Assembly: GCF_013314535.1 (NCBI RefSeq) | Contig: NZ_JABUAE010000016.1 | Coordinates: forward strand, 1-64,000 | Direction: 5' to 3' | DNA: 64,000 bases | Source: Bacillus sp. Xin1 | Lineage (GTDB): Bacteria > Bacillota > Bacilli > Bacillales > Bacillaceae_G | Program-made: the position numbers and the translations under genes | In this document: piece after piece, positions 17,028-26,546 of the stretch | Numbering within the stretch: the first letter of the stretch is position 1 | Layout: each line of letters opens with the position of its first letter | Notes under the pieces: model-generated | Told to the model about the DNA's origin: nothing | The model's database searches: none | Seen by the model: only the letters and a program-made list of their open reading frames with translations

Positions 17028-17660
17028 TTACATTTTCCAAATACCAATAATAATGAGTAAAATTCCAGGTAGGAACGTAAATTTTTGTAACCACCGCATA
17101 TTTGATAAAACAGTTCCGAGCTTCATTCCAATAAATAAAAACAAAGAACTCATAACAGCAACTAATACCGCCATCATGGCAGGGGTATACCCTAATAAAG
17201 ATGCACCAATCCCAGCCCCAAACGAATCTACCGAAAGAGCAATACCAAGAAGTAAAGCTTCCCCCCCAGAAATCGTGCCTGATTTATCAAAATCAGCAAC
17301 AGTCGGTCTCCGTAAAATTTGAATGACTAATCCAAGTGAAGCAATTTCTAATTTCCAAACTTTTTCTTCGTGCTGCGGCTCATCTTTTTTCTCACTCCGA
17401 AAAAATTGATATACAACCCACGCTCCAATAGCTATTAGAACGATTCCTCCAATACGCGTTGCAATCACTGGGGAAAACACTTTGGCAATCATATGTCCAA
17501 TTCCCATCGACACAAGCATAACAGCCGCTGAACACATTCCAATGATGAGTATCGATTTTAACGGAATCCGTACGCCCCGCAGACCATAAGTAAGCCCTAC
17601 ACTACAGCTATCCAAACTTAATGTAAAAGCTAATAAAATAAGAGAGAAATATTGATACAT
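17028..17660 (-). CDS. ytaF: Sporulation membrane protein YtaF (MntP-like fold)
   Basis: 210-aa integral membrane protein with about six hydrophobic segments. Paired motifs LSLDSCSVGLTYG (14-26) and LSVDSFGAGIGASL in the second half indicate an internally duplicated MntP-type fold, hence possibly divalent cation transport. A cytosolic insertion DFDKSGTISGGEALLLG resembles an EF-hand-like acidic loop. Annotated as sporulation protein in B. subtilis, where it also lies between mutM and coaE. AAGGAG is upstream of the ATG. Confidence 0.87.
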   Translation of the reverse strand: MYQYFSLILLAFTLSLDSCSVGLTYGLRGVRIPLKSILIIGMCSAAVMLVSMGIGHMIAKVFSPVIATRIGGIVLIAIGAWVVYQFFRSEKKDEPQHEEKVWKLEIASLGLVIQILRRPTVADFDKSGTISGGEALLLGIALSVDSFGAGIGASLLGYTPAMMAVLVAVMSSLFLFIGMKLGTVLSNMRWLQKFTFLPGILLIIIGIWKM

Positions 17661-17743
17661 CGGTAAGCTCCTTCCCTATACATAGCTTTGCTGTATGTAT
17701 ATGACAAATGCCTATCCGATGTTATTAGAAAAAAATCTCTTTC

Positions 17744-18574
17744 TTAGCTTTTGGGCTGGCATATAGGACAATAGTGCGTCCCTCGTCCACCAACAACTGT
17801 CTTTTCAATCACATTCCCACAAGTTACACACGGTTCACCTTTTCTACCGTACACATTTAACAGCTCCTGAAACGAGCCAATTTGTCCTTGTGAATTGATA
17901 TATGTTCTAATTGTACTGCCACCGCGCTTCACTGCTTCACCCAATGTTGCGACTATTGCTTCATAGATTTTTTCTATTTCTGCCGTTGTCAAAGTAGAAG
18001 CTTCCCGTTCTGGATAAATCCCAGAACGGAATAGCACTTCATCCACATATATATTACCAAGTCCTACCACAAGACGCTGATCTAGCAATACAACTTTTAT
18101 TTTGCGGTTTGTCTTTTGCAATCTTTCTTGCAAATACCTTGGTGTCAATTCGGAAGCAAACGGCTCAGGCCCTAAATCTGCAAGTGGCATTTGGTCGAAT
18201 TCTTCTCCTTTTTTAAAGAGATGCATCGTACCAAACTTTCTTACATCTTTATAGTGCAATTCTGTCCCGTCTGTAAACTGAAAACGCACATGCGTATGTT
18301 TATCAATTGGTTCATCGCCTTCATGAAGCAAATACTTACCTTCCATACGCAAATGTGAAACGATCACATATTTTGTTACATATAGAAGTAAAAACTTACC
18401 TCTTCGCTCAATTCTTTCAATCTTTTCACCGCGTAACATTTCTTTAAAAAGCTCAGCGTCATCAGGTCGCTTTACTAATTTCGGATATGTTACAATTACA
18501 TCTTTAATTATCTTTCCCGTTACAAGGTTTTCAAGAGTCCTTCTAACGTTTTCAACCTCTGGTAGTTCAGGCAT
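17744..18574 (-). CDS. mutM: Formamidopyrimidine-DNA glycosylase
   Basis: 276 aa; excises 8-oxoguanine and FapyG with beta/delta lyase activity. The N-terminal catalytic P2-E3 (MPELPEVE), the H2TH region (LGNIYVDEVLFRSGI) and the C-terminal zinc finger (CVTCGN ... YCPIC) are present. Lies 12 nt after polA, so the two repair genes are probably co-transcribed. Confidence 0.96.
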   Translation of the reverse strand: MPELPEVENVRRTLENLVTGKIIKDVIVTYPKLVKRPDDAELFKEMLRGEKIERIERRGKFLLLYVTKYVIVSHLRMEGKYLLHEGDEPIDKHTHVRFQFTDGTELHYKDVRKFGTMHLFKKGEEFDQMPLADLGPEPFASELTPRYLQERLQKTNRKIKVVLLDQRLVVGLGNIYVDEVLFRSGIYPEREASTLTTAEIEKIYEAIVATLGEAVKRGGSTIRTYINSQGQIGSFQELLNVYGRKGEPCVTCGNVIEKTVVGGRGTHYCPICQPKS

Positions 18575-18586
18575 TCAATCACTTCC

Positions 18587-21220
18587 TTATTTTGCATCAT
18601 ACCAAGTTGGACCAGAAGAATAATCCACTTTTAGCGGAACAGCAAGTTCAATCGCATGTTCCATTACCTCAGGTACAAGCTTCTCTAGTTTTTCTATCTC
18701 TTCTTTCGGCACTTCAAAGATTAATTCATCGTGTACTTGCAAGAGAAGACGCGCTTGTAATGCTTCTTCGTTTAAGCGATCCGCCATAATAATCATCGCT
18801 TTTTTAATAATATCTGCCGCACTACCTTGAATTGGCGTATTCATTGCAGTACGCTCTGCAAAGCTGCGCAAATTAAAATTACGACTCGTTATTTCTGGAA
18901 TATAACGGCGACGATTTAATAATGTAGACACATACCCTTTTTGCTTCGCTTCTTGTACAATCTCATCCATATATTCTTTTACACCAGGGAAACTTGCGAA
19001 ATACTTTTCAATAAATTCTCCTGCTGCTTTTCGTGTAATCCCTAAATTTTGTGAAAGTCCATAATCACTAATACCATACACAATTCCGAAGTTAACCGCT
19101 TTTGCTTGACGTCTCATGTTCGATGTTACTTCATCTTTTCCAACGCCAAACACGTCCATTGCAGTTTTCGTATGAATATCCATATCATACTGGAACGCTT
19201 CTACTAACCCTTTGTCTTTTGCGATGTGTGCCAGTACGCGCAGCTCAATTTGTGAATAATCGGCAGCATACATAACCCATCCTTCTTTCGAAGGAATAAA
19301 TGCTTGACGAATCTTCCTTCCTTCTTCCAAACGAACTGGGATGTTTTGTAAGTTTGGATCTGTAGAACTTAATCGTCCTGTTTGTGTTAACACTTGATTA
19401 AAACGCGTATGAATTTTAGAAGAATCTTCATGAACAACTTTTAATAATCCTTCAATATATGTTGAATTTAATTTTCCTAATTGACGATAGTGTAAAATTT
19501 TAGGGATAATTTCATGATGATCCATTAACTTATCCAGTACATCGGCTGATGTAGAATATCCTGTTTTCGTCTTTTTAATAACTGGTAAGTTTAAGTTTTC
19601 AAATAGAACAACACCAAGCTGCTTTGGTGAGTTAATGTTAAACTCTATCCCAGCCAGCTCATAAATCTCTCGTTCCATTTCTTTCAGTCTACCAGCAAGC
19701 TCATCCCCCATATTACGTAAGCGCTCCGTATCAACCTTAACACCTTTTACTTCCATTTCAGCTAACACGCGAGCGAGCGGCATTTCGAGATCTGTAAACA
19801 GTTCATACTGTTCATTGTTTTGTAATTCTTCTACAAATGTTGGTTGAACATCATATAATACATGTACTTTGCGCGCTACATGCTCCGCAACTACACCTTG
19901 TTCTGGAACTGCACGTTTCGCACCTTTTCCGTATACTTCTTCATCAGATTTAACAGCATGCGTCTCTTTCATTTTCGCTACGGCACGGAAATCTTTATCT
20001 GTATCAGCTGGATCAAGTAAATAAGCTGCAATTAGTAAGTCAAAGTCAATTCCTCTGATTTCTACATCTTTCCACTTAAGTGCAACAATTGCACGTTTCG
20101 CATCAAACGTATACTTTCTCATTTCATCATTTGCAAGCCATTTCGTAAAAGCTTCAGACTTGAGCGCAACATCAGTTGGAATGAAATAACAACCATTTTC
20201 ATTTTGAATACCAAATCCTTGAATGTCAGCTTTATGATAGTTATCTTCCTGTACCTCAACGATAATTGCACTATCTTGCTGAAGCATCTCTTCTGTCACT
20301 TCTTCTACAATATCAAATGAAATATCATCTAATTCAGCTGGCGTTGTTTCTTCTGGAGTCGCACCAAGCTTGTTTAATAGAGAAGTAAACCCTAAATTCT
20401 CAAACATCGGAATAACATCACTTGCTTCATAGCCTTTATATTCGATATCGTCCACATGTACCGTAATCGGTGCATCTGTAATAATTGTTGCAAGCTCTTT
20501 GCTCATGAGCGCCTGCTCTTTATTTGCTTCTAACTTCTCTTTTAATTTCTTTCCACTTACCTGATCTAAATTTTCGTATACTGCTTCTACTGTTTCAAAT
20601 TGCGTTAACAATTTAATCGCAGTTTTCTCACCAACTCCTGGTACCCCCGGGATATTATCTGATTGGTCTCCCATTAAACCTTTCATATCAATAATTTGTT
20701 TTGGTGATAAACTATATTTTTCAAATAGAGCTTCTGTCGTATATTCATCTACTTCTGTAATCCCTTTACGCGGAATACAAACAAGTGTGTTATCAGAAAC
20801 AAGTTGCAGTAAATCTTTATCTCCAGAAATAACTTTTACATAAGCACCTTGTTCGCTCGCTTCTTTCGCAAGTGTCCCCATAATGTCATCCGCTTCATAA
20901 TTCTCTAGCTCATAGCGCGGTACATGAAATGCATCTAGCAGTTCACGAATAAATGGGAATTGCTCGGACAATTCAGGTGGCGTTTTTTGACGCCCTCCTT
21001 TATATTCACTGAATGTTTTGTGACGAAATGTTGTTTTACCCGCATCAAACGCAACAAGCATATGCGTCGGTTTTTCCTCTTCTAATATCCTCATTAACAT
21101 CATCGTAAAACCGTAAATTGCGTTCGTATGTATACCTTTGTCGTTATTTAAAAGCGGCAGTGCAAAGAAAGCACGATACGCGATATTATTCCCATCGACT
21201 AATACGACCTTTTTTTCCAA
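18587..21220 (-). CDS. polA: DNA polymerase I
   Basis: 877 aa. N-terminal 5'-3' exonuclease (VLVDGNNIAYRAFFALP, then the helix-hairpin-helix at GVPGVGEKTA), a central region that lacks the DxE metal motif of proofreading exonucleases and is probably inactive as in other Bacillus Pol I, and the polymerase with motif A (DYSQIELRVLAHIAKD), motif B (RRQAKAVNFGIVYG) and motif C (LLQVHDELIFE). Fills gaps in repair and removes Okazaki primers. The TTG at 21220 is chosen for GGGGAGG 8 nt upstream. Confidence 0.96.
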   Translation of the reverse strand: MEKKVVLVDGNNIAYRAFFALPLLNNDKGIHTNAIYGFTMMLMRILEEEKPTHMLVAFDAGKTTFRHKTFSEYKGGRQKTPPELSEQFPFIRELLDAFHVPRYELENYEADDIMGTLAKEASEQGAYVKVISGDKDLLQLVSDNTLVCIPRKGITEVDEYTTEALFEKYSLSPKQIIDMKGLMGDQSDNIPGVPGVGEKTAIKLLTQFETVEAVYENLDQVSGKKLKEKLEANKEQALMSKELATIITDAPITVHVDDIEYKGYEASDVIPMFENLGFTSLLNKLGATPEETTPAELDDISFDIVEEVTEEMLQQDSAIIVEVQEDNYHKADIQGFGIQNENGCYFIPTDVALKSEAFTKWLANDEMRKYTFDAKRAIVALKWKDVEIRGIDFDLLIAAYLLDPADTDKDFRAVAKMKETHAVKSDEEVYGKGAKRAVPEQGVVAEHVARKVHVLYDVQPTFVEELQNNEQYELFTDLEMPLARVLAEMEVKGVKVDTERLRNMGDELAGRLKEMEREIYELAGIEFNINSPKQLGVVLFENLNLPVIKKTKTGYSTSADVLDKLMDHHEIIPKILHYRQLGKLNSTYIEGLLKVVHEDSSKIHTRFNQVLTQTGRLSSTDPNLQNIPVRLEEGRKIRQAFIPSKEGWVMYAADYSQIELRVLAHIAKDKGLVEAFQYDMDIHTKTAMDVFGVGKDEVTSNMRRQAKAVNFGIVYGISDYGLSQNLGITRKAAGEFIEKYFASFPGVKEYMDEIVQEAKQKGYVSTLLNRRRYIPEITSRNFNLRSFAERTAMNTPIQGSAADIIKKAMIIMADRLNEEALQARLLLQVHDELIFEVPKEEIEKLEKLVPEVMEHAIELAVPLKVDYSSGPTWYDAK

Positions 21221-21448
21221 ATCAGAAACCTCCCCATACAAATTTAAAACGATTTATATATATAAATACCTATTGAAAACCGACATAATCCCTTTCTTTT
21301 TAGAGGGAAAGGGCATCCTGCCATACATAGAAACGATCAGCCATTCTTCCTGTCCCATGCCAAATGAAAACCAAAAGAATAAACGATCCCTTTTGTTCTT
21401 CGTAGCAGCAACTTATACGCCTGCAAATCAAATGGATTTATATAGAAA

Positions 21449-21513
21449 GAAAAAACCGTTATTTCCTTCTCTCTATATTAACATGACTACGAGAGAGAAG
21501 AAAAATAACGGTT
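21449..21513 (-). terminator. Long terminator hairpin downstream of phoR
   Basis: AACCGTTATTT and CTTCTCTCT on one side pair with AGAGAGAAG and AAATAACGGTT on the other (about 20 bp, small bulge, 17-nt loop), then TTTTTT on the minus strand. It separates phoPR from polA. The remainder of the gap 21221-21777 has no gene I can support. Confidence 0.8.
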
Positions 21514-21693
21514 CTTCCGATTACATATATTTAGACATACAAATGAAGATGCTGTCACAATGTCCTTATTGTATTGTTATAACACTTTGACATAAGTTAC
21601 AAGAGATATTATGTTTTTACAAAAAAGGGAAGTGACGAGAATAGAGCACTATCCTCGTCCAAAACTACTCCTTGGATGAAGGGGTTTTCATGT

Positions 21694-21745
21694 ATTATAT
21701 TAACAGGACTTTATTAATATTTAATGAAGCTATTGTTAATATAAT
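21694..21745. repeat. 12-bp inverted repeat downstream of phoR
   Basis: ATTATATTAACA and TGTTAATATAAT are perfect 12-bp arms 28 nt apart in AT-rich DNA. Could be a processing hairpin or a protein site; no T-run makes it a terminator. Confidence 0.4.
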
Positions 21746-21777
21746 GTAAATCTATCCCTTCCAAAGGTTTCATATTA

Positions 21778-23541
21778 TTACTTTTCCAAATCCGCTTTTG
21801 GTAAAGCAACTGTAAATGTCGTACCTTCTCCTACTGTACTATCCACAGTAATCGTCCCTTGATGCGCTTCTACTAAATGTTTTACAATCGATAACCCTAG
21901 GCCTGTACCGCCCGTATTTCGACTTCTCGCTTTATCTACGCGATAAAAGCGTTCAAAAATACGCGGAATTTCTTCATTACTAATCCCAATTCCTGTATCA
22001 GATACTTTTATATAAGCATTATGTTCATCCTCTAACAACGCTACAGAAACCATTCCACCAGCTGGTGTATATAGAATTGCATTATTAACTAAATTGATAA
22101 AGATTTGCTTTAATCTGCTCGGATCTCCTATTACAGATACATGTCTCAATACATCCACTTGCAAGGGAATCTCTTTCTCTTGTGATTTATTCTCTAATAC
22201 CATCTTGATTTCTCCGAGCAATTCTTTCATATCAACAGTGCCCATGTTTAATTTAAACCCTTGTTGTTCAATCTTGGATAAATCCAATAAGTCTTCGATT
22301 AATCCTTGCATGCGCTCACTTTCCTTTAAAATAATATGCAGGAAGTGTTCACAAAACTGTTGATTTTCCATTGCACCATCAAGCAATGTTTCAGAAAATC
22401 CTTTAATAGAAGTGATTGGCGTTTTGAGTTCATGTGAAACGTTCGCTAAAAAGTCTTTTCGCATTTGCTCTAATTTCTTTAGTTCAGTTATATCGTGAAA
22501 TACAAGAACAATCCCTTTCCACTCATGATTCGTCCCGATAATTGGCGCACCATATACCTCAAAATGCTTTCTTTCAATTCCAAGTGACAGCAGCATTTGC
22601 TTCCGTACTTTTACTTCTGTCATAAAAATTTCTTCCACAAGTTCAATGATTTCTGCATGAAGAAATGCTTCATAATATAAGCGATCTAAATACTCTTCAT
22701 CCGTTACATGAAAGATTTCTTTATATGAACGATTTACAAGACTTATATAGCCGCGGCTATCAATCAAAATCATACCGCTTCCCATGTTTTCAATCAATGT
22801 ATGTAAACGATCTTGTTGCATTTCTTGCTCTAACGTCATTTCTTGTAAATTACGTGCTAAAATATTGATGGCCTTACTTAACATTCCTGTTTCATCTGAA
22901 TGATTTTCATACGCACGCGCCTTATAGTTACCCTTCGCTAATTCAATCGCCACTTTTGTAACAGACTCTATCGGACGAATATATTGGCCTGTAATTTTTA
23001 TACCAAGAAAGACAACGACAAGACAAGCAATTACAAATCCTATAATTAATAATCCCCACGTTTTTTGGTGAACGTCTTTTAAAGGAGCTATCATGCTTTT
23101 TATAAGAATATATCCTTGCTTACCATCTGCATCTTGAACAAATATCGCATAATGAAATACGTTCTTATCATTGGTGTCTTTCGTAATCACTCTATTTTTT
23201 TGTTTTTCTGTTTCAGAAGAAAGTTCATCAATTGTCGCTTGATTGAATATAGTTTGCTTATCTTTACTATATTCGACCTTCTTCTCTTCATCAGCAAATA
23301 CAATCGAAACAGGAACTTGTTCTTCTAATTGCTCAAATATATTTGGCGCTTTTAAAACATGATCAATACCTTCTGTCTCTACTAACGAAGCAACATATCG
23401 CGCTTCTTTTATCGTTCTCTCTTTCGCATGATCAATATAATAATTCTCAAACAGCGTTTCCAAAAGTACTCCTAGTCCAACTAAAATAAGTACAATGAGA
23501 GAAACAAATGTAAAGAGAAGCCTTGAGCGAAATTTATTCAT
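21778..23541 (-). CDS. phoR: Phosphate-regulon sensor histidine kinase PhoR
   Basis: 587 aa. TM1 (8-29), an extracytoplasmic sensor domain (about 30-160), TM2 (163-183), HAMP (about 184-236), PAS (about 247-355), HisKA with phosphoacceptor H370 (FLANVSHELKTPITS), and HATPase with N-box (QIFINLVNNAILYTP), DTGIGI and GTGLGL. Autophosphorylates under phosphate limitation and passes the phosphate to PhoP. Start overlaps the phoP stop by 8 bp, so translation is coupled. The order mdh-phoP-phoR-polA matches B. subtilis. Confidence 0.94.
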   Translation of the reverse strand: MNKFRSRLLFTFVSLIVLILVGLGVLLETLFENYYIDHAKERTIKEARYVASLVETEGIDHVLKAPNIFEQLEEQVPVSIVFADEEKKVEYSKDKQTIFNQATIDELSSETEKQKNRVITKDTNDKNVFHYAIFVQDADGKQGYILIKSMIAPLKDVHQKTWGLLIIGFVIACLVVVFLGIKITGQYIRPIESVTKVAIELAKGNYKARAYENHSDETGMLSKAINILARNLQEMTLEQEMQQDRLHTLIENMGSGMILIDSRGYISLVNRSYKEIFHVTDEEYLDRLYYEAFLHAEIIELVEEIFMTEVKVRKQMLLSLGIERKHFEVYGAPIIGTNHEWKGIVLVFHDITELKKLEQMRKDFLANVSHELKTPITSIKGFSETLLDGAMENQQFCEHFLHIILKESERMQGLIEDLLDLSKIEQQGFKLNMGTVDMKELLGEIKMVLENKSQEKEIPLQVDVLRHVSVIGDPSRLKQIFINLVNNAILYTPAGGMVSVALLEDEHNAYIKVSDTGIGISNEEIPRIFERFYRVDKARSRNTGGTGLGLSIVKHLVEAHQGTITVDSTVGEGTTFTVALPKADLEK

Positions 23542-24250
23542 TCCCCTTTGGCTCCTCTAATTTATACCCTAATCCACGAATGGTTTTTATATATGCTGGT
23601 TTTTTCGTATTCTTTTCAATTTTATCTCGCAAATGGCTAATATGAACATCGACGATTCTTGTATCACCGGCAAAATCATAGTTCCATACTGCACTCAATA
23701 ACTGATCACGTGTTAACACACGTCCCTTATTTTTCGCTAAATATACAAGTAATTCAAATTCTTTTGGCGTCAACTCTAACTTTTCCCCTTGGAAATACGC
23801 CTCATAAAACTCAGGTGAAATTTTCAGATCAACGATATTAATACTATTTTCGTCCTGCACTTCTGGAACTTGTTCATCTTGCAATTTCGTACGACGTAAA
23901 ATCGCCTTTACACGTGCAACAACTTCCCTTGGGCTAAATGGCTTTGTCATATAATCATCAGCCCCAAGCTCAAGTCCTAACACTTTATCAAACTCGTCAT
24001 CTTTCGCTGTGAGCATTAAAATCGGTGTCATAACCCTTTGCAAACGCAATTCTTTACACACTTCCATACCATCCATTTTAGGAAGCATTAAATCTAATAT
24101 AATCAGATCCGGACGTTCCGTTACCGCCTTTTGAAGTGCCACTTCACCATCCATCGCTGTTATAACTTCAAACCCTGCTTGCTGTAAGTTAAATTCAATT
24201 AAAGTTAAAATAAACTCCTCATCATCAACAACTAAAATTCGATTGCTCAT
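23534..24250 (-). CDS. phoP: Phosphate-regulon response regulator PhoP
   Basis: 238 aa OmpR/PhoB-type regulator. Receiver domain with acidic pocket (VVDDEE, 8-12), phosphoacceptor D53 (LIILDLMLPKMDG) and conserved Lys (DYMTKPFSPRE); C-terminal winged helix (ELTPKEFELLVYLAKNKG ... VDVHISHLRDKIE ... IRGLGYKL). GGAGGAAGAGA precedes the ATG. Binds Pho boxes to activate phosphate scavenging and alter wall polymers. Heads the phoP-phoR operon. Confidence 0.94.
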   Translation of the reverse strand: MSNRILVVDDEEFILTLIEFNLQQAGFEVITAMDGEVALQKAVTERPDLIILDLMLPKMDGMEVCKELRLQRVMTPILMLTAKDDEFDKVLGLELGADDYMTKPFSPREVVARVKAILRRTKLQDEQVPEVQDENSINIVDLKISPEFYEAYFQGEKLELTPKEFELLVYLAKNKGRVLTRDQLLSAVWNYDFAGDTRIVDVHISHLRDKIEKNTKKPAYIKTIRGLGYKLEEPKGNE

Positions 24251-24343
24251 TCTCTTCCTCCAAGTTATAGACTTGAAACCTTCTTCATCCTAGTATTTCC
24301 CCACTATTCCCATCATACTAGAAAACAATGCCCCTCTCAATAG

Positions 24344-24371
24344 AATTGTCCATCCACTAAGCTTGATTATG
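24344..24371 (+). promoter_or_regulatory. Promoter candidate for the UPF0060 gene
   Basis: TTGTCC, 16-bp spacer, TATGAT, located about 50 nt before the ATG at 24420. Modest match. Confidence 0.4.
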
Positions 24372-24419
24372 ATATAGTTATACAGAAAAATATCTCTAAT
24401 AGAAAGCGATGGTCTATTC

Positions 24420-24743
24420 ATGTTTAAAGCAGCTATTATTTTCATTCTTGCCGGTCTAGCTGAAATTGGTGGTGGATATCTCATCTGGAAGTGGATGCGA
24501 GAAGGTGGTTCCATCTGGTTCGGTCTAATCGGAGGCATTATTTTATGTTTATATGGTGTAATTGCCACATTCCAAGTATTTTCTAGCTTCGGCCGAGTAT
24601 ATGCAGCTTACGGCGGCGTATTTATTGTGATGAGTTTATTATGGGGATGGATGGTAGATAAGAAAACACCCGATATCTTTGACTTTGCTGGTGCAGCCAT
24701 TTGCCTTATTGGTGTTTTTATTATTCTTTGGCCACGTGCCTAA
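24420..24743 (+). CDS. UPF0060 (YnfA/YfjF-like) small membrane protein
   Basis: 107 aa with four hydrophobic segments, in the fold of small multidrug-resistance-type transporters. It opens with the family landmark [18 protein letters not shown] and contains [20 protein letters not shown]. Function is unproven. The ribosome site is weak, but conservation from the first Met supports the start. It is the only plus-strand gene for 30 kb around and ends next to a bcr-like repeat. Confidence 0.85.
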   Translation: MFKAAIIFILAGLAEIGGGYLIWKWMREGGSIWFGLIGGIILCLYGVIATFQVFSSFGRVYAAYGGVFIVMSLLWGWMVDKKTPDIFDFAGAAICLIGVFIILWPRA

Positions 24744-24746
24744 TAC

Positions 24747-24866
24747 ATAAAGCGAAACTTCTATCACCAATCGGACTTTTACGGGTAGTTGATTCCCTAC
24801 CTGACTTCTTTGCCTTTACTGAATTTTGAGGTGAGGGCTTACTGCCCGCGAATAGCGGGATAAAAT
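24747..24866 (+). repeat. bcr-like intergenic repeat, internally shortened copy
   Basis: Head ATAAAGCGAAACTT, middle CACCAATCGGACTTTTACGG and tail GCGGGATAAAAT match the copy at 30349-30504, with a deletion between head and middle. It fills the convergent gap between the UPF0060 gene and the MaoC-like gene. Confidence 0.7.
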
Positions 24867-24868
24867 AG

Positions 24869-24897
24869 AAAAACAGGCGATTTCTCACCTGTTTTTC
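24869..24897 (-). terminator. Terminator of the MaoC-like gene
   Basis: AAAAACAGG / CCTGTTTTT stem with a 10-nt loop that can pair further, T-run on both sides. Confidence 0.75.
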
Positions 24898-25371
24898 TTA
24901 AAAATTATCTAATGCTTTTTCTAAAATAGAAGCTGATTTGTAAGGCGGCGCTACTGTTAATACACCTTTTACCACCACTGCTTCTTTTTCATCATAAGCG
25001 AATACACGCATATCAATCGTATGCTCCTCGTGAGAAACAGCTACAACTTCAAAATGAATTTGCAAAGTTTCATAATGGTGTACATGCTTCACAAAAGTAA
25101 GGTCCTTCCTAACAACATGACTGCCTGGACCTGGCAAATATTTCGTTACCGCTGTTGTAACCATGCCCGTTAACATAATGCTTGGTACAATCGGTTTTTC
25201 ATATGGAGTTTGGGATGCATAATCATGCTGGATATATAATGGATTTGAATCATTTGTTAATCCTAAATACAATAACAGATCTTTATCCTCGATTTTTTCA
25301 GTGATAGATAACTTTTCCCCTACTGTAATTTCATCCATTCGACGACCAATTTGAACTTTTTTCTTTAACAT
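24898..25371 (-). CDS. MaoC/hot-dog-fold dehydratase-like protein
   Basis: 157 aa, single hot-dog domain. The hydratase-2-type stretch is visible at about 35-60 (LYLGLTNDSNPLYIQHDYA), where D and H-like positions in NDSNPLYIHxxxA form the active site; here the histidine is present as QHDYA. The family hydrates trans-2-enoyl-CoA or dehydrates (R)-3-hydroxyacyl-CoA/ACP. The start at 25371 has GGAGGGGG upstream. Specific substrate unknown; lies between mdh and phoP but transcribed separately. Confidence 0.75.
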   Translation of the reverse strand: MLKKKVQIGRRMDEITVGEKLSITEKIEDKDLLLYLGLTNDSNPLYIQHDYASQTPYEKPIVPSIMLTGMVTTAVTKYLPGPGSHVVRKDLTFVKHVHHYETLQIHFEVVAVSHEEHTIDMRVFAYDEKEAVVVKGVLTVAPPYKSASILEKALDNF

Positions 25372-25540
25372 GTTACAATCCCCCTCCAAGTTTTATTTTA
25401 TTATCCTACCAAAAACAATATATTATCCGAAATGCTACTATAATGAGGGCAATGTATATTATAAGTCTATGCTTCCATTGTAGGATACATAAATGATAGC
25501 GTTTTCATATTATTTCAAAAAAACAATCCAGTAAATAGTA

Positions 25541-25570
25541 GAAAAAGATTCGGGATTCCGAATCTTTTTC
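25541..25570 (-). terminator. Terminator of mdh
   Basis: GAAAAAGATTCGG / CCGAATCTTTTTC, 13-bp perfect stem, 4-nt loop, ending the citZ-icd-mdh cluster. Confidence 0.88.
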
Positions 25571-25587
25571 CTAACATATATTTTGTA

Positions 25588-26526
25588 TTAAGCAAGAACT
25601 TTCATAACGTTACGCACAGATTCTACTGAACGATCTAACGCTTGTTTTTCCTCTTCATGAAGTTCTAATTCAATAATTTTTTCGATTCCGTTACCACCTA
25701 GAATTACCGGTACACCTAAGTACAGGTCACTATAACCATATTCACCTTCAAGGTATGCGATAGCTGGTAATACGCGGCGCTGATCTTTTAAAATCGCTTC
25801 AGTCATTTCAACTAAAGAAGCCGCTGGTGCGTAATATGCACTACCATTTCCTAGTAAGCCTACAATTTCACCGCCGCCTTTACGCGTGCGTTCTACAATT
25901 GCTTCTAAGCGCTCTTTCGGAATTAATGTTTCTAATGGAATACCACCAGCATAAGAGTAGCGTACAAGAGGTACCATATCATCACCATGACCACCAAGAA
26001 CGAATCCTGTAATGTCTTTTACCGAAAGATTCAATTCTTGTGCAATGAATGTACGGAAACGTGCTGTATCTAATACACCAGATTGACCGATAACGCGCTC
26101 TTTCGGGAATCCAGCTTCTTTAAATACAGAATATGTCATTGCGTCAACTGGATTTGTTAACACAACAATAATTGCGTTTGGCGAATGTTTTGCAATATCT
26201 TGCGTGATACTTTTCATAATTTTAGAGTTGGTTGCTACTAAATCATCACGGCTCATTCCTGGTTTACGTGCAATCCCTGCTGTAATAACAACAACGTCGG
26301 AATCGGCAGTATCTGCGTAATCAGACGTACCTATAATGTTAGCATCAAAACCTTGTACAGGGCTTGCTTCTAACATATCTAACGCTTTTCCTTTTGTTGG
26401 ATTCTCCAGTTGTGGAATGTCCACTAATACAACATCTGCAAGCTCTTTTTGAGCTAATAAGAACGCTGTTGTTGCTCCTGTAAATCCTGCACCGATGACT
26501 GAAACTTTTTTGCGTTTGATTGTCAT
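25588..26526 (-). CDS. mdh: Malate dehydrogenase
   Basis: 312 aa, LDH-like MDH family. NAD-binding [13 protein letters not shown] (10-22) with acidic D after the second strand (VVLVDI), catalytic His in GGHGDDMVP (about residue 180), and substrate Arg residues in the mobile loop ([11 protein letters not shown], with R rather than Gln selecting the dicarboxylate). Oxidises malate to oxaloacetate in the TCA cycle. GTGGGGGAG precedes the ATG. 20 nt after icd. Confidence 0.97.
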   Translation of the reverse strand: MTIKRKKVSVIGAGFTGATTAFLLAQKELADVVLVDIPQLENPTKGKALDMLEASPVQGFDANIIGTSDYADTADSDVVVITAGIARKPGMSRDDLVATNSKIMKSITQDIAKHSPNAIIVVLTNPVDAMTYSVFKEAGFPKERVIGQSGVLDTARFRTFIAQELNLSVKDITGFVLGGHGDDMVPLVRYSYAGGIPLETLIPKERLEAIVERTRKGGGEIVGLLGNGSAYYAPAASLVEMTEAILKDQRRVLPAIAYLEGEYGYSDLYLGVPVILGGNGIEKIIELELHEEEKQALDRSVESVRNVMKVLA

Positions 26527-26546
26527 ACTTTCTCCCCCACTCTGAA

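Noticed and set aside
21138-21590. 150-codon plus-strand frame spanning the polA start and downstream gap
   Set aside because: Overlaps polA and the terminator hairpin, lacks a ribosome site and looks non-protein-like.
24290-24568. 92-codon minus-strand frame near phoP
   Set aside because: Antisense to the conserved UPF0060 gene and without a ribosome site.
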